NCBI GenBank assembly: GCA_020402745.1
Contig: JADBYZ010000012.1
Location: 1 to 64,000 of the forward strand
Reading direction: 5' to 3'
Origin: Phenylobacterium sp.
GTDB taxonomy: Bacteria > Pseudomonadota > Alphaproteobacteria > Caulobacterales > Caulobacteraceae
Length of the DNA: 64,000 nt
The translations under genes and the position numbers were made by a program. How positions within the stretch are numbered: the first letter of the stretch is position 1; every line of letters starts with the position of its first letter. The notes beneath the pieces were generated by a model. That model was not told the DNA's origin. It saw only the letters and a list, made by a program, of their open reading frames with translations, and did no database searches. This document shows, piece by piece, positions 54,589-62,809 of the stretch.

Positions 54589-55992
54589 TTAAGCGTCGGA
54601 GAAGCCGAAGGGGGCCAGGGTGCGCCGGAAGTCGTCGGGCAGGATCTGGCGACCGATGGGCGGCGCCGACCGGGCGGCGCACTCCGCCCGGTGGCAGAGC
54701 CGGCAGGTGACGCCGATGGGGGTGGCCTGTTCCGGCCCGCCCCCCCGGTGGTCCGCCGCATAGACCAGCCGCTGGGCGTGCTCCTCGGCGCAGCCCAGGG
54801 CGATGGCCCGCTCGATCCGCGGGGCGCCGAACCCGCCGCCGCCGGCGGTCACCGTCCGGGCGATGGAGAAGAACTTCTGGCCGTCCGGCAGCTCCAGCCA
54901 CTGGGTGACGATCTGCCTGGGCGTACGGAAGGCTTGGTGGAGGCTCCAGAGCGGGCAGCCGCCGCCGTGCCGGGCGAAGGGAAAGCCGGCGCCGTCCAGC
55001 CGTTTCGAGACGTTCCCCGCCTCGTCGACCCGGATGAAGAAGAACGGCACGCGTTCCTGCCCGGGCTTCTGCAGGGTGGTCAGCCGGTGGGCGGTCTGCT
55101 CGAAGCTGGCGCCGAACTGCCGGTTCAGGGCCTCGACGTCATAGCGCCGCGCCTCCGCCGCCCGGGCGAATGCGGTGTAGGGCATCAGGAGGGCGGCGCC
55201 GGCATAGCTGGCCAGGGCGCGCCGGGTCAGGCGCTGGCCGCCCTCGGTCTCGAAGACCCCCTCGGCCAGGACCTCGCCGATCTCGGTCTCCAGCTCCAGG
55301 TAGGCGGTTTGCAGGGCCAACTGGAAGGCCTGGCTGGCGCCGTCCAGGGTGTCATCCAGCAGCACCTCCCGCCGGTGCCGGTCCAGCCGGCGGGTGGCGC
55401 CGGTCATGACGTCCGGGGGCAGGCGCCGCACCCTCAGGCCGTGGCGGGCCTTGAGGTGGCCTGCCAGGCCCTCGTTGGCGGCGACGGCCTGGGCGAGGCG
55501 CTCGGCGGCGTCGTCGAGCAGGGGGAAGCTGTTGCGCCGGGCCGCCAGGAAGCGCCGCGACTCGGCCACCGGATCGGCCGCCTCCTCGCCCTCGCGCCCC
55601 TCGACCGTACGGTCGGCCAAGGCCAGCTGCTCCTCGCGATAGGCGGTGTAGAGGCGCAGGAAGGCCTCGGTCACACCCGGGAAGTTGGCCGCCGCATCGG
55701 CGACCTCCAGGGCCTTCAGCTCGATGCCGCCGAACATGGGGTCGCGCAGGGCGGCCTGCAGGCGGGCGGAGTCGTCGCCGCTCTCGGCCGCCAGGGCGGC
55801 CACGTCCAGCCGGTAGGTCTGGGCCAGGCGCACCAGCATCTCGGCGCTCAGCGGTCGGTGGTTCCGCTCCAGGAGGGCGATGTAGGAGGCGGAAACCTCC
55901 AGGTCCTGGGCCATGTCGGACTGGGTCAGGCCCAGGTCGCGCCGGAGGCGCCGGAGGCTGGGGCCGACATAGAGGCGGCGTTCGCTGGGCAT
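54589..55992 (-). CDS. XRE-family short-chain fatty acyl regulator (ScfR/RamB type)
   Basis: The 467-residue protein starts with an XRE helix-turn-helix (LRRLRRDLGLTQSDMAQDLEVSASYIALLERNHRPLS, seen in GLTQSDMAQDLEVSASYI) at residues 13-55, followed by a long region with the IrrE/ImmA-like layout and a C-terminal Cys cluster (VTCRLCHRAECAARS). Proteins of this build (RamB in actinobacteria, ScfR in proteobacteria) control acetate, propionate and glyoxylate cycle genes and bind acyl-CoA. Here it sits between glcB and aceA, sharing the promoter region with aceA, so it probably controls the shunt. The start at 55992 has a weak ribosome site. Confidence 0.9.
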   Translation of the reverse strand: MPSERRLYVGPSLRRLRRDLGLTQSDMAQDLEVSASYIALLERNHRPLSAEMLVRLAQTYRLDVAALAAESGDDSARLQAALRDPMFGGIELKALEVADAAANFPGVTEAFLRLYTAYREEQLALADRTVEGREGEEAADPVAESRRFLAARRNSFPLLDDAAERLAQAVAANEGLAGHLKARHGLRVRRLPPDVMTGATRRLDRHRREVLLDDTLDGASQAFQLALQTAYLELETEIGEVLAEGVFETEGGQRLTRRALASYAGAALLMPYTAFARAAEARRYDVEALNRQFGASFEQTAHRLTTLQKPGQERVPFFFIRVDEAGNVSKRLDGAGFPFARHGGGCPLWSLHQAFRTPRQIVTQWLELPDGQKFFSIARTVTAGGGGFGAPRIERAIALGCAEEHAQRLVYAADHRGGGPEQATPIGVTCRLCHRAECAARSAPPIGRQILPDDFRRTLAPFGFSDA

Positions 55993-56020
55993 GGCCGGGG
56001 CTCCCGTGAGAGTCAGAGCC

Positions 56021-56050
56021 TTACAACATTACAAGTCTAATCTGTAAAGT
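56021..56050. promoter_or_regulatory. Candidate operator between scfR and aceA
   Basis: The AT-rich block contains two direct copies TTACAACA and TTACAAGT (56021-56028 and 56029-56036) and an inverted pair TTACA / TGTAA around nine bases (56029-56047). It is the only AT-rich patch between the divergent regulator and isocitrate lyase genes, and resembles short inverted elements bound by XRE-type regulators. Whether ScfR binds it is inference. Confidence 0.45.
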
Positions 56051-56160
56051 CTGACAGATCGACTTCAGGGGGACTCGCCAGCCTGTCACGCCTGCGTCAC
56101 ACGGCAGGCCGCCGAAGGCCCCGTTTGGCGGGCGCCCGGCCAGCAAGGGATTTCAAGGCC

Positions 56161-57753
56161 ATGTCGTACCAGGACGATATCCAGCAGGTCGAAAAGCTCA
56201 TCCGCAGCAAGAAGGGCACATGGGACGGGATCAGCGCCGAGTCCGTGGTGCGCATGCAGGTGCAGAACCGCTTCCGCTCCGGCCTCGACATCGCCCGTTA
56301 CACCGCCGCCATCATGCGCAAGGACATGGCCGCCTACGACGCCGACCCGGCCAACTACACCCAGTCCCTGGGCTGCTGGCACGGCTTCATCGGTCAGCAG
56401 AAGCTGATCTCCATCAAGAAGCACTTCGGGACCACTGACCGGAAGTACCTCTACCTGTCGGGCTGGATGGTCGCCGCCCTGCGCTCGGACTTCGGCCCCC
56501 TGCCGGACCAGTCCATGCACGAGAAGACCTCCGTGCCGGCCCTGATCGAGGAGCTCTACACCTTCCTCAAGCAGGCCGACGCCCGTGAGCTCGGCATGAT
56601 GTTCCGCGACCTCGACGCCGCCCGCGCGGCCGGCGACAAGGCCAAGGAAGCCTCCATCCTCAAGGCTATCGACGGCTATCAGACCCATGTCGTGCCGATC
56701 ATCGCCGACATCGACGCCGGCTTCGGCAATGCGGAGGCCACCTACCTCCTGGCCAAGAAGATGATCGAGGCGGGCGCCTGCGCCCTGCAGATCGAGAACC
56801 AGGTCTCCGACGAAAAGCAGTGCGGCCACCAGGACGGCAAGGTCACGGTCCCGCACGAGGACTTCCTCGCCAAGGTGCGCGCCTGCCGCTACGCCTTCAT
56901 GGAGTTGGGCGTCGAGGACGGGATCATCGTGACCCGCACCGACAGCCTGGGCGCGGGCCTGACCAAGCAGATCGCCGTCAGCCACACGCCGGGCGACATT
57001 GGCGACCAGTACAATTCCTTCCTCGACTGCGAGGAAGTGACCCCGGCCCAGTGCAAGGCTGGCGACGTGCTGATCACCCGCGACGGCAAGCTGATGCGGC
57101 CCAAGCGCCTGCCCTCCAACCTCTTCCAGTTCCGGGAAGGGACCGGGGCCGACCGCTGCGTGCTGGACTCCATCACCTCGCTGCAAAACGGCGCGGACCT
57201 GCTCTGGATCGAGACCGAGAAGCCGCACGTCGAGCAGATCGCCAGCATGATGGACCGGATCCGCGAAGTCATCCCGAACGCCAAGCTGGTCTACAACAAC
57301 TCGCCGTCCTTCAACTGGACCCTGAACTTCCGGCAGCAGATCTTCGACGCTTGGAAGAAGGAGGGCAAGGACGTCTCGGCCTATGACCGCGACAAGCTGA
57401 TGAGCGTCGACTACGACGGCACCGCCCTGGCCTACGAGGCCGACGAGAAGATCCGCACCTTCCAGGCCGACGGCGCCCGCCGGGCGGGGATCTTCCACCA
57501 CCTCATCACCCTGCCGACCTACCACACCGCAGCCCTGTCCACGGACAACCTGGCCAAGGAGTACTTCGGCGAGGCCGGCATGCTGGGCTACGTCCTGAAC
57601 GTCCAGCGCCAGGAGATCCGCCAGGGCATCGCCTGCGTGAAGCACCAAAACATGTCCGGCTCGGACATTGGCGACGACCACAAGGAATACTTCGCTGGCG
57701 AGGCGGCCCTGAAGGCCTCGGGCGACGCCAACACCATGCACCAGTTCGCCTGA
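56161..57753 (+). CDS. aceA: Isocitrate lyase (large Pseudomonas-type isoform)
   Basis: AceA splits isocitrate to glyoxylate and succinate, the entry to the glyoxylate shunt. The 530-residue length and the signature DEKQCGHQDGKV near residue 215, where most isocitrate lyases have KKCGH, place it in the large Pseudomonas-like subclass. Other features are LGCWHGFIGQQ near the N-terminus, GYQTHVVPIIADIDAGFGN and NNSPSFNWTLNFRQQ. The ATG at 56161 gives MSYQDDIQQVEKL. It is divergent from the regulator gene and separated by about 170 bases. Confidence 0.96.
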   Translation: MSYQDDIQQVEKLIRSKKGTWDGISAESVVRMQVQNRFRSGLDIARYTAAIMRKDMAAYDADPANYTQSLGCWHGFIGQQKLISIKKHFGTTDRKYLYLSGWMVAALRSDFGPLPDQSMHEKTSVPALIEELYTFLKQADARELGMMFRDLDAARAAGDKAKEASILKAIDGYQTHVVPIIADIDAGFGNAEATYLLAKKMIEAGACALQIENQVSDEKQCGHQDGKVTVPHEDFLAKVRACRYAFMELGVEDGIIVTRTDSLGAGLTKQIAVSHTPGDIGDQYNSFLDCEEVTPAQCKAGDVLITRDGKLMRPKRLPSNLFQFREGTGADRCVLDSITSLQNGADLLWIETEKPHVEQIASMMDRIREVIPNAKLVYNNSPSFNWTLNFRQQIFDAWKKEGKDVSAYDRDKLMSVDYDGTALAYEADEKIRTFQADGARRAGIFHHLITLPTYHTAALSTDNLAKEYFGEAGMLGYVLNVQRQEIRQGIACVKHQNMSGSDIGDDHKEYFAGEAALKASGDANTMHQFA

Positions 57754-57780
57754 CGGCGGACCGGCTCAGCCGAACGGATC

Positions 57781-57811
57781 AGGGCCCCGGAGCAAATCCG
57801 GGGCCCTTTTT
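57781..57811 (+). terminator. Rho-independent terminator after aceA
   Basis: AGGGCCCCGG (57781-57790) pairs perfectly with CCGGGGCCCT (57798-57807) around loop AGCAAAT and is followed by TTTTT (57807-57811). It lies 28 bases after the aceA stop. The converging methyltransferase gene begins its end just behind it, so the hairpin may serve both strands. Confidence 0.93.
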
Positions 57812-57822
57812 CGTGGGGAAGA

Positions 57823-58674
57823 TCAGCGCACCTTCACGAAGCGCAGGGTCATGCGGTCGCTCTCGCCGATGGCGTCGTAGCGGGCGCGGTCGAAGTCCGG
57901 GGCCGGCTGGGCGCCGGGGGCGGCGCTGCGGCGGGAAGGCGGCAGGGTCCAGACGCCGAAGGGATGGTCCTTGGTGTCCTTTGCGTTGGCGTTGATCTCC
58001 GAGCGGGCGTCCAGGCGGAAGCCGGCGGCCTCGGCGGCGGCGATCACCGCAGCCTCGGAGACATAGCCGTCGCGGCCATCGGCGGCCATGGGCCGGGGAT
58101 CGGAGCGGTGCTCCTCCACCGCCAGGATCCCGCCCGGCTTCAGCACGGCGTTGAAATCGTTCATGACCTTCGGGAGCATGCCGGGGGCCCACATCCAGTT
58201 GTGGATGTTGCGGGCGGTCAGGACCAGGTCAGCGGAGCCGGGGGCGCCCAGGGGGCCAGAGGTCGCGCCGAAGCCGACATACTCGATCTTTCCGTAGCGG
58301 GCCGTGTCGGCGAAGCGGGCCTCGAAGTCGGCCCGGGCCTTGCGGGCGCCGTCCGACAGCTTGGGATTGGCCAGGTCGGCGACGCCGGCCACATAGCGGC
58401 CCTTGGTCGCCATGGCGTAGGGGGCCAGGATCTCGGTCCAGTAGCCGCCGCCGGGCGAGACCTCGACCACCGTCTGGCCCGGCTTCAGGCCCCAGAAGGA
58501 AAGGGACGCCGCAGGATTACGGAACTTGTCCCGGGCGCGGTCAGCGGCGGGGCGGGTCTCGGAGGCCACCGCCTTGGCGAGGGCGGCGTCTGCCGCCTGG
58601 GCCCCCTGGGCGGTCGTCAGGGCAAGGGCGGCGGCGGCGGCCAGGCCGAGGGCCTGGCGTCGGGAGGCGGTCAT
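57823..58674 (-). CDS. Exported class I methyltransferase-like protein
   Basis: The 283-residue protein has an N-terminal signal (MTASRRQALGLAAAAALALTTAQGAQAAD) with cleavage after AQAA, followed by a class I SAM-methyltransferase fold: FWGLKPGQTVVEVSPGGGYWTEILAPY with motif I VVEVSPGGG near residue 70, LVLTARNIHNWM near 160 and ILAVEEHRSDPRP near 190. The conserved acidic residue of motif II is present. Export is odd because the cofactor is made in the cytoplasm; such signal-bearing homologues exist in several alphaproteobacteria but I know no confirmed activity. The start at 58674 was chosen for the signal sequence; alternative starts are further upstream. Confidence 0.8.
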   Translation of the reverse strand: MTASRRQALGLAAAAALALTTAQGAQAADAALAKAVASETRPAADRARDKFRNPAASLSFWGLKPGQTVVEVSPGGGYWTEILAPYAMATKGRYVAGVADLANPKLSDGARKARADFEARFADTARYGKIEYVGFGATSGPLGAPGSADLVLTARNIHNWMWAPGMLPKVMNDFNAVLKPGGILAVEEHRSDPRPMAADGRDGYVSEAAVIAAAEAAGFRLDARSEINANAKDTKDHPFGVWTLPPSRRSAAPGAQPAPDFDRARYDAIGESDRMTLRFVKVR

Positions 58675-58741
58675 TCGGGAGCTCCGGGGAAAAAGGTCGT
58701 GGTCAGAGAGACTTGGGCGCCCGGGCCCGATCCGCAAGGGG

Positions 58742-59413
58742 TCAGCACCAGCTGGCCGCCCCGGCCTGAGGCTCGCGCAGCAGCTCGGCGATGTTGGCCT
58801 CGATGACGCGGAAGCCGACATTGCCGTAGAGGGTCTGCCGGCCCTCGTTCAGCACCAGGCTGGGGCTGCCCTTGACGCCCAGGGCCTGGGCCTCCTGGTA
58901 GTCGGCCATCAGGGCGGCGTGGGCCTCGCCGCGGGCGAGGCGGGCCCGGATGTCGGCGAGGTCGGCGCCGGCCGCGGAGAGCACGTCGTCGAGCACCGCG
59001 GCGGCTGAGATATCCCGTCCCTGCTCGAAGAAGGCCTGTCGGATCCGGAGGATAGCCTGGTCGCCGAGGTCGGGGGCGTCGCGCTCGGCCGCCTGCGCCT
59101 GGACGGCCTTCAGGGCCAGGTGGGCGGGCAGGGAGGAGGCCGGGCGCACGCTGCGCCACAGGCCCGGGCTGGCCGTCAGCTCGGGGAGGCCCTCCATCAC
59201 GTGGGCGAGGTGGCCAGCGAAGCCCTCATAGCCCCCCTTCGCCCCCCAGTTCGCCTGGATCTTCAAGGCCGTGGCGCCGAAAACGTTGCAGAAGCGCTGG
59301 GTCACCGCCACCGCCTCGCCGTGGGTGCGGCGCAGCTCGGCCAGGCGCAGTTCGCCGATCCAGGCCCAGACGCAGAGCACGTCGGTGAAGCAGGTGAGGG
59401 CGACGGTCTTCAT
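58742..59413 (-). CDS. DsbA-family thioredoxin-fold protein with one active-site Cys
   Basis: The 223-residue protein has the DsbA/FrnE fold with an inserted helical domain. At the active site FTDVLCVWAWIGE (Cys near residue 14) the usual second Cys of CPWC is Ala, so only one reactive Cys is left, as in 2-hydroxychromene-2-carboxylate isomerases and glutathione-dependent relatives. The cis-Pro region VKGSPSLVLN near the end is typical. There is no signal peptide, so it acts in the cytoplasm and may use glutathione. The gene lies 67 bases upstream of the exported methyltransferase gene, in the same direction. Confidence 0.82.
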   Translation of the reverse strand: MKTVALTCFTDVLCVWAWIGELRLAELRRTHGEAVAVTQRFCNVFGATALKIQANWGAKGGYEGFAGHLAHVMEGLPELTASPGLWRSVRPASSLPAHLALKAVQAQAAERDAPDLGDQAILRIRQAFFEQGRDISAAAVLDDVLSAAGADLADIRARLARGEAHAALMADYQEAQALGVKGSPSLVLNEGRQTLYGNVGFRVIEANIAELLREPQAGAASWC

Positions 59414-59736
59414 GGGAGGCTCCGTCCCCGCCGCGTCATGAGGGGGTCGCGCCTGCGTCGCGGCAGGGGTCGCGCAGGCGCCGCCCCACCCTACGCCCCC
59501 GAGTCGCCACATGCACCTCCGCACCCGCCCCGGGCGCCGCCCGCCCGCCGCCTCCGCCCAGATGTCACCGATCCGACACAGGACCGCCACAAACGAATAG
59601 TTATCCACAGGCTCTCCGCGCCGCGCGGTAGAAGCGCCGGCCCGGTCCCCATAGCCCTTGGTCGCAAGTTCTGAAGGGCTGGGGGGCGTCCCGGCCCACC
59701 TGGCCGCGGCTGCGGCGGACTTCGCGAGGACCTCCC
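59414..59736. other. Intergenic region with a DnaA-box sequence and an inverted repeat
   Basis: No gene was seen in these 323 bases. TTATCCACA (59601-59609) is a perfect DnaA box, but it is single and has no AT-rich unwinding region or dnaA/parAB gene nearby. An inverted repeat has arms GCGCCTGCG (59449-59457) and CGCAGGCGC (59473-59481) around 15 bases, near the promoter of the DsbA-like gene and too far from T runs to be a terminator. Promoters for the divergent genes on both sides must lie here. Confidence 0.5.
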
Positions 59737-61923
59737 ATGATCAAGTCGATGACGGCCAAAAGCCGCCTGTCCCTCTCCTGTGGCGTAGCCGCCCTGACCG
59801 CCGTCCTGGCCCTCGGGGATCCGGCCCTGGCGCAGGACGCCACCGTGGGGGAGGTCGTCGTCACCGCCCAGAAGCGCAGCGAGAACCTGCAGGACGTGCC
59901 CCTGTCCGTCGCCTCGGTCTCGGGCGAGCGCCTGCAGGGCCTGTTCGCCGCCGGCGACGACATCCTGACCCTGTCGTCCCGCGTGCCTTCGCTCTATGCA
60001 GAGTCCTCGAACGGCCGGGCCGCCCCGCGCTTCTACATCCGCGGCCTGGGCAACGCCGACTTCGACCTGGCGGCCTCGCAGCCCGTCTCGGTCATCATGG
60101 ATGACGTGGTGATGGAGAACGTCGTGCTGAAGAGCACGCCCCTGTTCGACCTCGATCGCGTGGAGGTGCTGCGCGGGCCGCAGGGCACCTTGTTCGGACG
60201 CAACACCACCGCCGGCATCATCAAGTTCGACACCATCCGTCCCAGCCAGAGCCTCTCGGCGCGCGGCACGGCGACCTATGGCAGCTACGGGACCCTGACC
60301 CTCGACGGCGGCGTCGGCGCCCCGATCGTTCAGGACCTGCTGGCGGCCCGTCTTTCCGTTCTGGTCCAGCGTCGCGACGACTGGATCGACAACACCTTCA
60401 CCAAGAAGAACAACGCCCTGGGCGGCTATGAGGAGACGGCCGTCCGCCTGCAGCTGTTGTTCACCCCCACCGAGGACCTCAGCGCCCTGCTGGCCGTGCA
60501 CAACCGCTCGCTGGACGGCACCTCGGCGGTGTTCCGGGCCAACATCCTGACCAGGGGCGGGAACAGCCTCAACAGCAACTACAAGCGCGACAAGGTCGCC
60601 TTCGACGGCGGCTCGGGGAACCCGCAGTCCTATGACGGCTCCGGCGCCTCCCTGAAGATCGAGTACAAGCTGCCGTCCGCCACCCTGACCTCCATCTCCG
60701 CCTACGAGACCACCAACGGCTTCAGCCGCGGCGACATCGACGGCGGCAACATGACCAACGGCCCTGGCTTCATCCCCTTCCCGTCCGACACCGCCGACGG
60801 CATCAAGGACCTCGACCAGGTGACCCAGGAGATCCGTCTGGCCAGCGACGCCGACGGCCCGGTCAGCTGGCAGGTGGGCGCCTACTACTTCGACTCCCGG
60901 ATGGTGCTGCGCACTGACCCCGGCTTCGTGGCCCCCACCGAGCTGCGCCATGAGAACACCTCCTGGGCCGTGTTCGGCCAGGCCTCCTACCAGATCGCCG
61001 AGGCCTGGAAGCTGACCGCCGGCCTGCGCTGGACCAGCGACGAGAAGACCCTGACCAACATCGTCGCGCCGATCCCCTTCTCGAAGGTCAATGTCTCCGA
61101 TGAGCAGGTCAGCTGGGACCTGAGCGCCTTCTACGACGTCAGCGAGACGGTCGGCCTTTATGGCCGCGTGGCCCGCGGCTTCCGCGGCCCGACCATCCAG
61201 GGCCGCGACGTGGCCTTCTTCGGCGCCCCCTCGGTGGCCCAGTCCGAGACCATCCTGTCCTGGGAGGCGGGCTTCAAGAGCGAGCTCTTCGATCGCCGCG
61301 TCCGCCTGAACGGCGCGGTCTTCACCTACACGGTCAGTGACCCGCAGTTCACCGCAGTCGGCGGCTCGGGCAATATCGTCCGGCTGCTGAACGCCCAGGA
61401 GGGCCAGGCCGTGGGCTTTGAAGTCGACGGCGAGTGGGTGGTCAGCGAGAACCTCGTCCTGACCGCTGGCTACAGCTATGCCGACACCGAGATCCAGGAC
61501 AGCAAGCTGGCGGTGGGCGTCTGCGCCCAGTGCACGGTCACCGACCCGCTGAACGCCCAGCAGCGCGCCCTGATCAACGGCAACCCCTTCCCGAACGCGC
61601 CGGAATACATCTTTGACGTGAGCGCGCGGTTCAACCTGCCCATCGGCAATGGCGGGGAGCTGTTCGCCTTCACCGACTGGAGCGTCCAGGGCAAGACCAA
61701 CCTGTTCCTCTATGAGTCCAAGGAGTTCTACACCGAGGGCAACTTCGAGGGCGGGCTGAAGGTCGGCTATGCCCGCGAGGACGGCTCCTGGGAGGTGGCT
61801 CTGTTCGGCCGGAACATCACCGACGAGAGTAACATCAAGGGCGGTATCGACTTCAACAACAACACCGCCTTCGTGAACGAGCCCCGCGTCATCGGCGTCT
61901 CGCTGACGGCCCGCCTGCCGTAA
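59737..61923 (+). CDS. TonB-dependent outer-membrane receptor
   Basis: The 728-residue product has a signal peptide (KSRLSLSCGVAALTAVLALGDPALAQ, cleaved after LAQ) and then GEVVVTAQKRSENLQDVPLSVASVSG, which is the TonB box and plug start. The plug core is VEVLRGPQGTLFGRNTTAGI (seen as RGPQGTLFGRNTT). A beta-barrel ends in GVSLTARLP. Its size and plug resemble receptors of the pesticin/FyuA-like or CirA-like class in Caulobacterales. A hairpin terminator follows. The substrate is unknown; no iron or carbohydrate genes are beside it. Confidence 0.93.
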   Translation: MIKSMTAKSRLSLSCGVAALTAVLALGDPALAQDATVGEVVVTAQKRSENLQDVPLSVASVSGERLQGLFAAGDDILTLSSRVPSLYAESSNGRAAPRFYIRGLGNADFDLAASQPVSVIMDDVVMENVVLKSTPLFDLDRVEVLRGPQGTLFGRNTTAGIIKFDTIRPSQSLSARGTATYGSYGTLTLDGGVGAPIVQDLLAARLSVLVQRRDDWIDNTFTKKNNALGGYEETAVRLQLLFTPTEDLSALLAVHNRSLDGTSAVFRANILTRGGNSLNSNYKRDKVAFDGGSGNPQSYDGSGASLKIEYKLPSATLTSISAYETTNGFSRGDIDGGNMTNGPGFIPFPSDTADGIKDLDQVTQEIRLASDADGPVSWQVGAYYFDSRMVLRTDPGFVAPTELRHENTSWAVFGQASYQIAEAWKLTAGLRWTSDEKTLTNIVAPIPFSKVNVSDEQVSWDLSAFYDVSETVGLYGRVARGFRGPTIQGRDVAFFGAPSVAQSETILSWEAGFKSELFDRRVRLNGAVFTYTVSDPQFTAVGGSGNIVRLLNAQEGQAVGFEVDGEWVVSENLVLTAGYSYADTEIQDSKLAVGVCAQCTVTDPLNAQQRALINGNPFPNAPEYIFDVSARFNLPIGNGGELFAFTDWSVQGKTNLFLYESKEFYTEGNFEGGLKVGYAREDGSWEVALFGRNITDESNIKGGIDFNNNTAFVNEPRVIGVSLTARLP

Positions 61924-61950
61924 GGCGGACGCAACCGGACGGAAACGGCG

Positions 61951-61987
61951 AGGGCCGGGGAGCGATCCCCGGCCCTTTCCTTTTGCC
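61951..61987 (+). terminator. Rho-independent terminator after the third TonB receptor
   Basis: AGGGCCGGGGA (61951-61961) pairs with TCCCCGGCCCT (61966-61976) around loop GCGA, followed by TTTCCTTTTG. The stem is perfect and 11 bp long. It lies 28 bases after the receptor stop. Confidence 0.88.
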
Positions 61988-62017
61988 CCCCCGGGACCGG
62001 ACCAAGCGGTCGTCCTC

Positions 62018-62338
62018 GTCATTGTTTCCCCGAAGGTTGTTCACGCTCTGTAATGGGGTGCGGCCTTTGAGGCCGGCGTGGGCCTTGGCGAGGTTGTAGC
62101 TGTGCGTCCAGGGTCCGATGGCCACGGCCCTCTCCAGGAAGGCCGTGGTGTCTTCCTCGCGCTCGGAGGGCAGGATCTCCGTGTTGGCAAGCCGACGCCG
62201 CACAATGCCCATCGTCGAGACGGCCATCCCCAGCACATGGGCGATCTGGGGGCTGCTCAGCCGTTGGCGACGCAGCCGCTCGGTCTCTGCCACCCGAAGC
62301 TCAGGCGTCCTCGGCGCCCCGCGCTCACGAGTATCCAC
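62018..62338 (-). pseudogene. IS481-family transposase with internal deletion
   Basis: Read on the minus strand, this frame starts at 62338 with the IS481 helix-turn-helix (ELRVAETERLRRQRLSSPQIAHVLGMAVSTMGIVRRRL, best seen in LRRQRLSSPQIAHV). After about residue 50 it jumps to the C-terminal end of the same family (TAFLERAVAIGPWTHSYNLAKAHAGLKGRTPLQSVNNL, visible in AHAGLKGRTPLQSV). The whole DDE catalytic core is missing, so the frame is an internally deleted, inactive transposase. The joined ends keep the frame open, which suggests a fairly recent event or selection on the DNA-binding part. Confidence 0.72.
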
Positions 62339-62345
62339 GTCTGCG

Positions 62346-62783
62346 TCATTTCAACTTTACAAGTTTGGTGGACGTTGCGCAGGCGATGATCTGTCCCTCT
62401 GCGTCGATCACCTCGGCCTGAACGATGGCTGTCCGTCCCGCATAGGCCAGCACACGGGCGACAGCATCCACGGCCCCGGGACAAACGGGACGCACGAACC
62501 TTACGCTGAATTCGGTGGTGACGGGCCGAGCGTCAGCGCCTGCCTTCGCCCGTACTGCCGCGCCCAAAGCGGCATCGAGCATCGCGGCGACCAGCCCTCC
62601 TTGCACGACGCCATCGCCGTTGCAGAACTCGGGTCGCGCCTCGAACCGCAAGCGAACATGCCCTTCGCGATCGGCGGCGATTATCGTGCGCCCAAGCAGC
62701 AGTGCGATCGGAGGTTGATCACCATTCAGTCGCTCAGCGAGGTCGATCATGTCTTGCAACTCCATTGGAACATTGACGGGCAA
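62346..62783 (-). CDS. PaaI-type hotdog thioesterase
   Basis: The 145-residue protein has the hotdog fold of PaaI/YbgC thioesterases, with the active-site motif NGDGVVQGGLVAAMLDAALGAAV near residue 60 (Asn-Gly-Asp then helix) and FSVRFVRPVCPG near 90. Such enzymes hydrolyse acyl-CoA thioesters in detoxification. The start at 62783 is preferred; a later ATG at 62765 is possible. It is divergent from the cupin gene with a 26-base gap that holds a clean palindrome. Its end is next to the deleted IS481 transposase, so part of this block may have been inserted or rearranged. Confidence 0.85.
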   Translation of the reverse strand: MPVNVPMELQDMIDLAERLNGDQPPIALLLGRTIIAADREGHVRLRFEARPEFCNGDGVVQGGLVAAMLDAALGAAVRAKAGADARPVTTEFSVRFVRPVCPGAVDAVARVLAYAGRTAIVQAEVIDAEGQIIACATSTKLVKLK

Positions 62784-62790
62784 CCCGGAG

Positions 62791-62806
62791 GTGATATAGA
62801 TATCAC
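62791..62806. promoter_or_regulatory. Operator-like palindrome between thioesterase and cupin genes
   Basis: GTGATATAGATATCAC has perfect 7-base arms around AG and fills most of the 26-base space between two divergent genes. It is of the size and symmetry bound by winged-helix dimers (PadR, MarR or TetR types). The TetR-like fragment at the right edge is one candidate binder. The cupin start codon follows by four bases, so binding would block both genes. Confidence 0.6.
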
Positions 62807-62809
62807 ACT

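Noticed and set aside
52285-56040. A 1251-residue plus-strand frame, the longest in the window
   Set aside because: It is opposite glcB and scfR, is Gly/Gln/Arg-biased without domains, and arises from GC-rich codon positions of the opposite strand.
59601-59609. Possible replication origin at the DnaA box
   Set aside because: There is only one box, no AT-rich unwinding element and no dnaA, parAB, gidA or rpmH nearby.
59491-62022. An 843-residue minus-strand frame opposite the third TonB receptor
   Set aside because: It is a shadow of the receptor, with repetitive Gly/Ala/Val composition and no recognisable domain.
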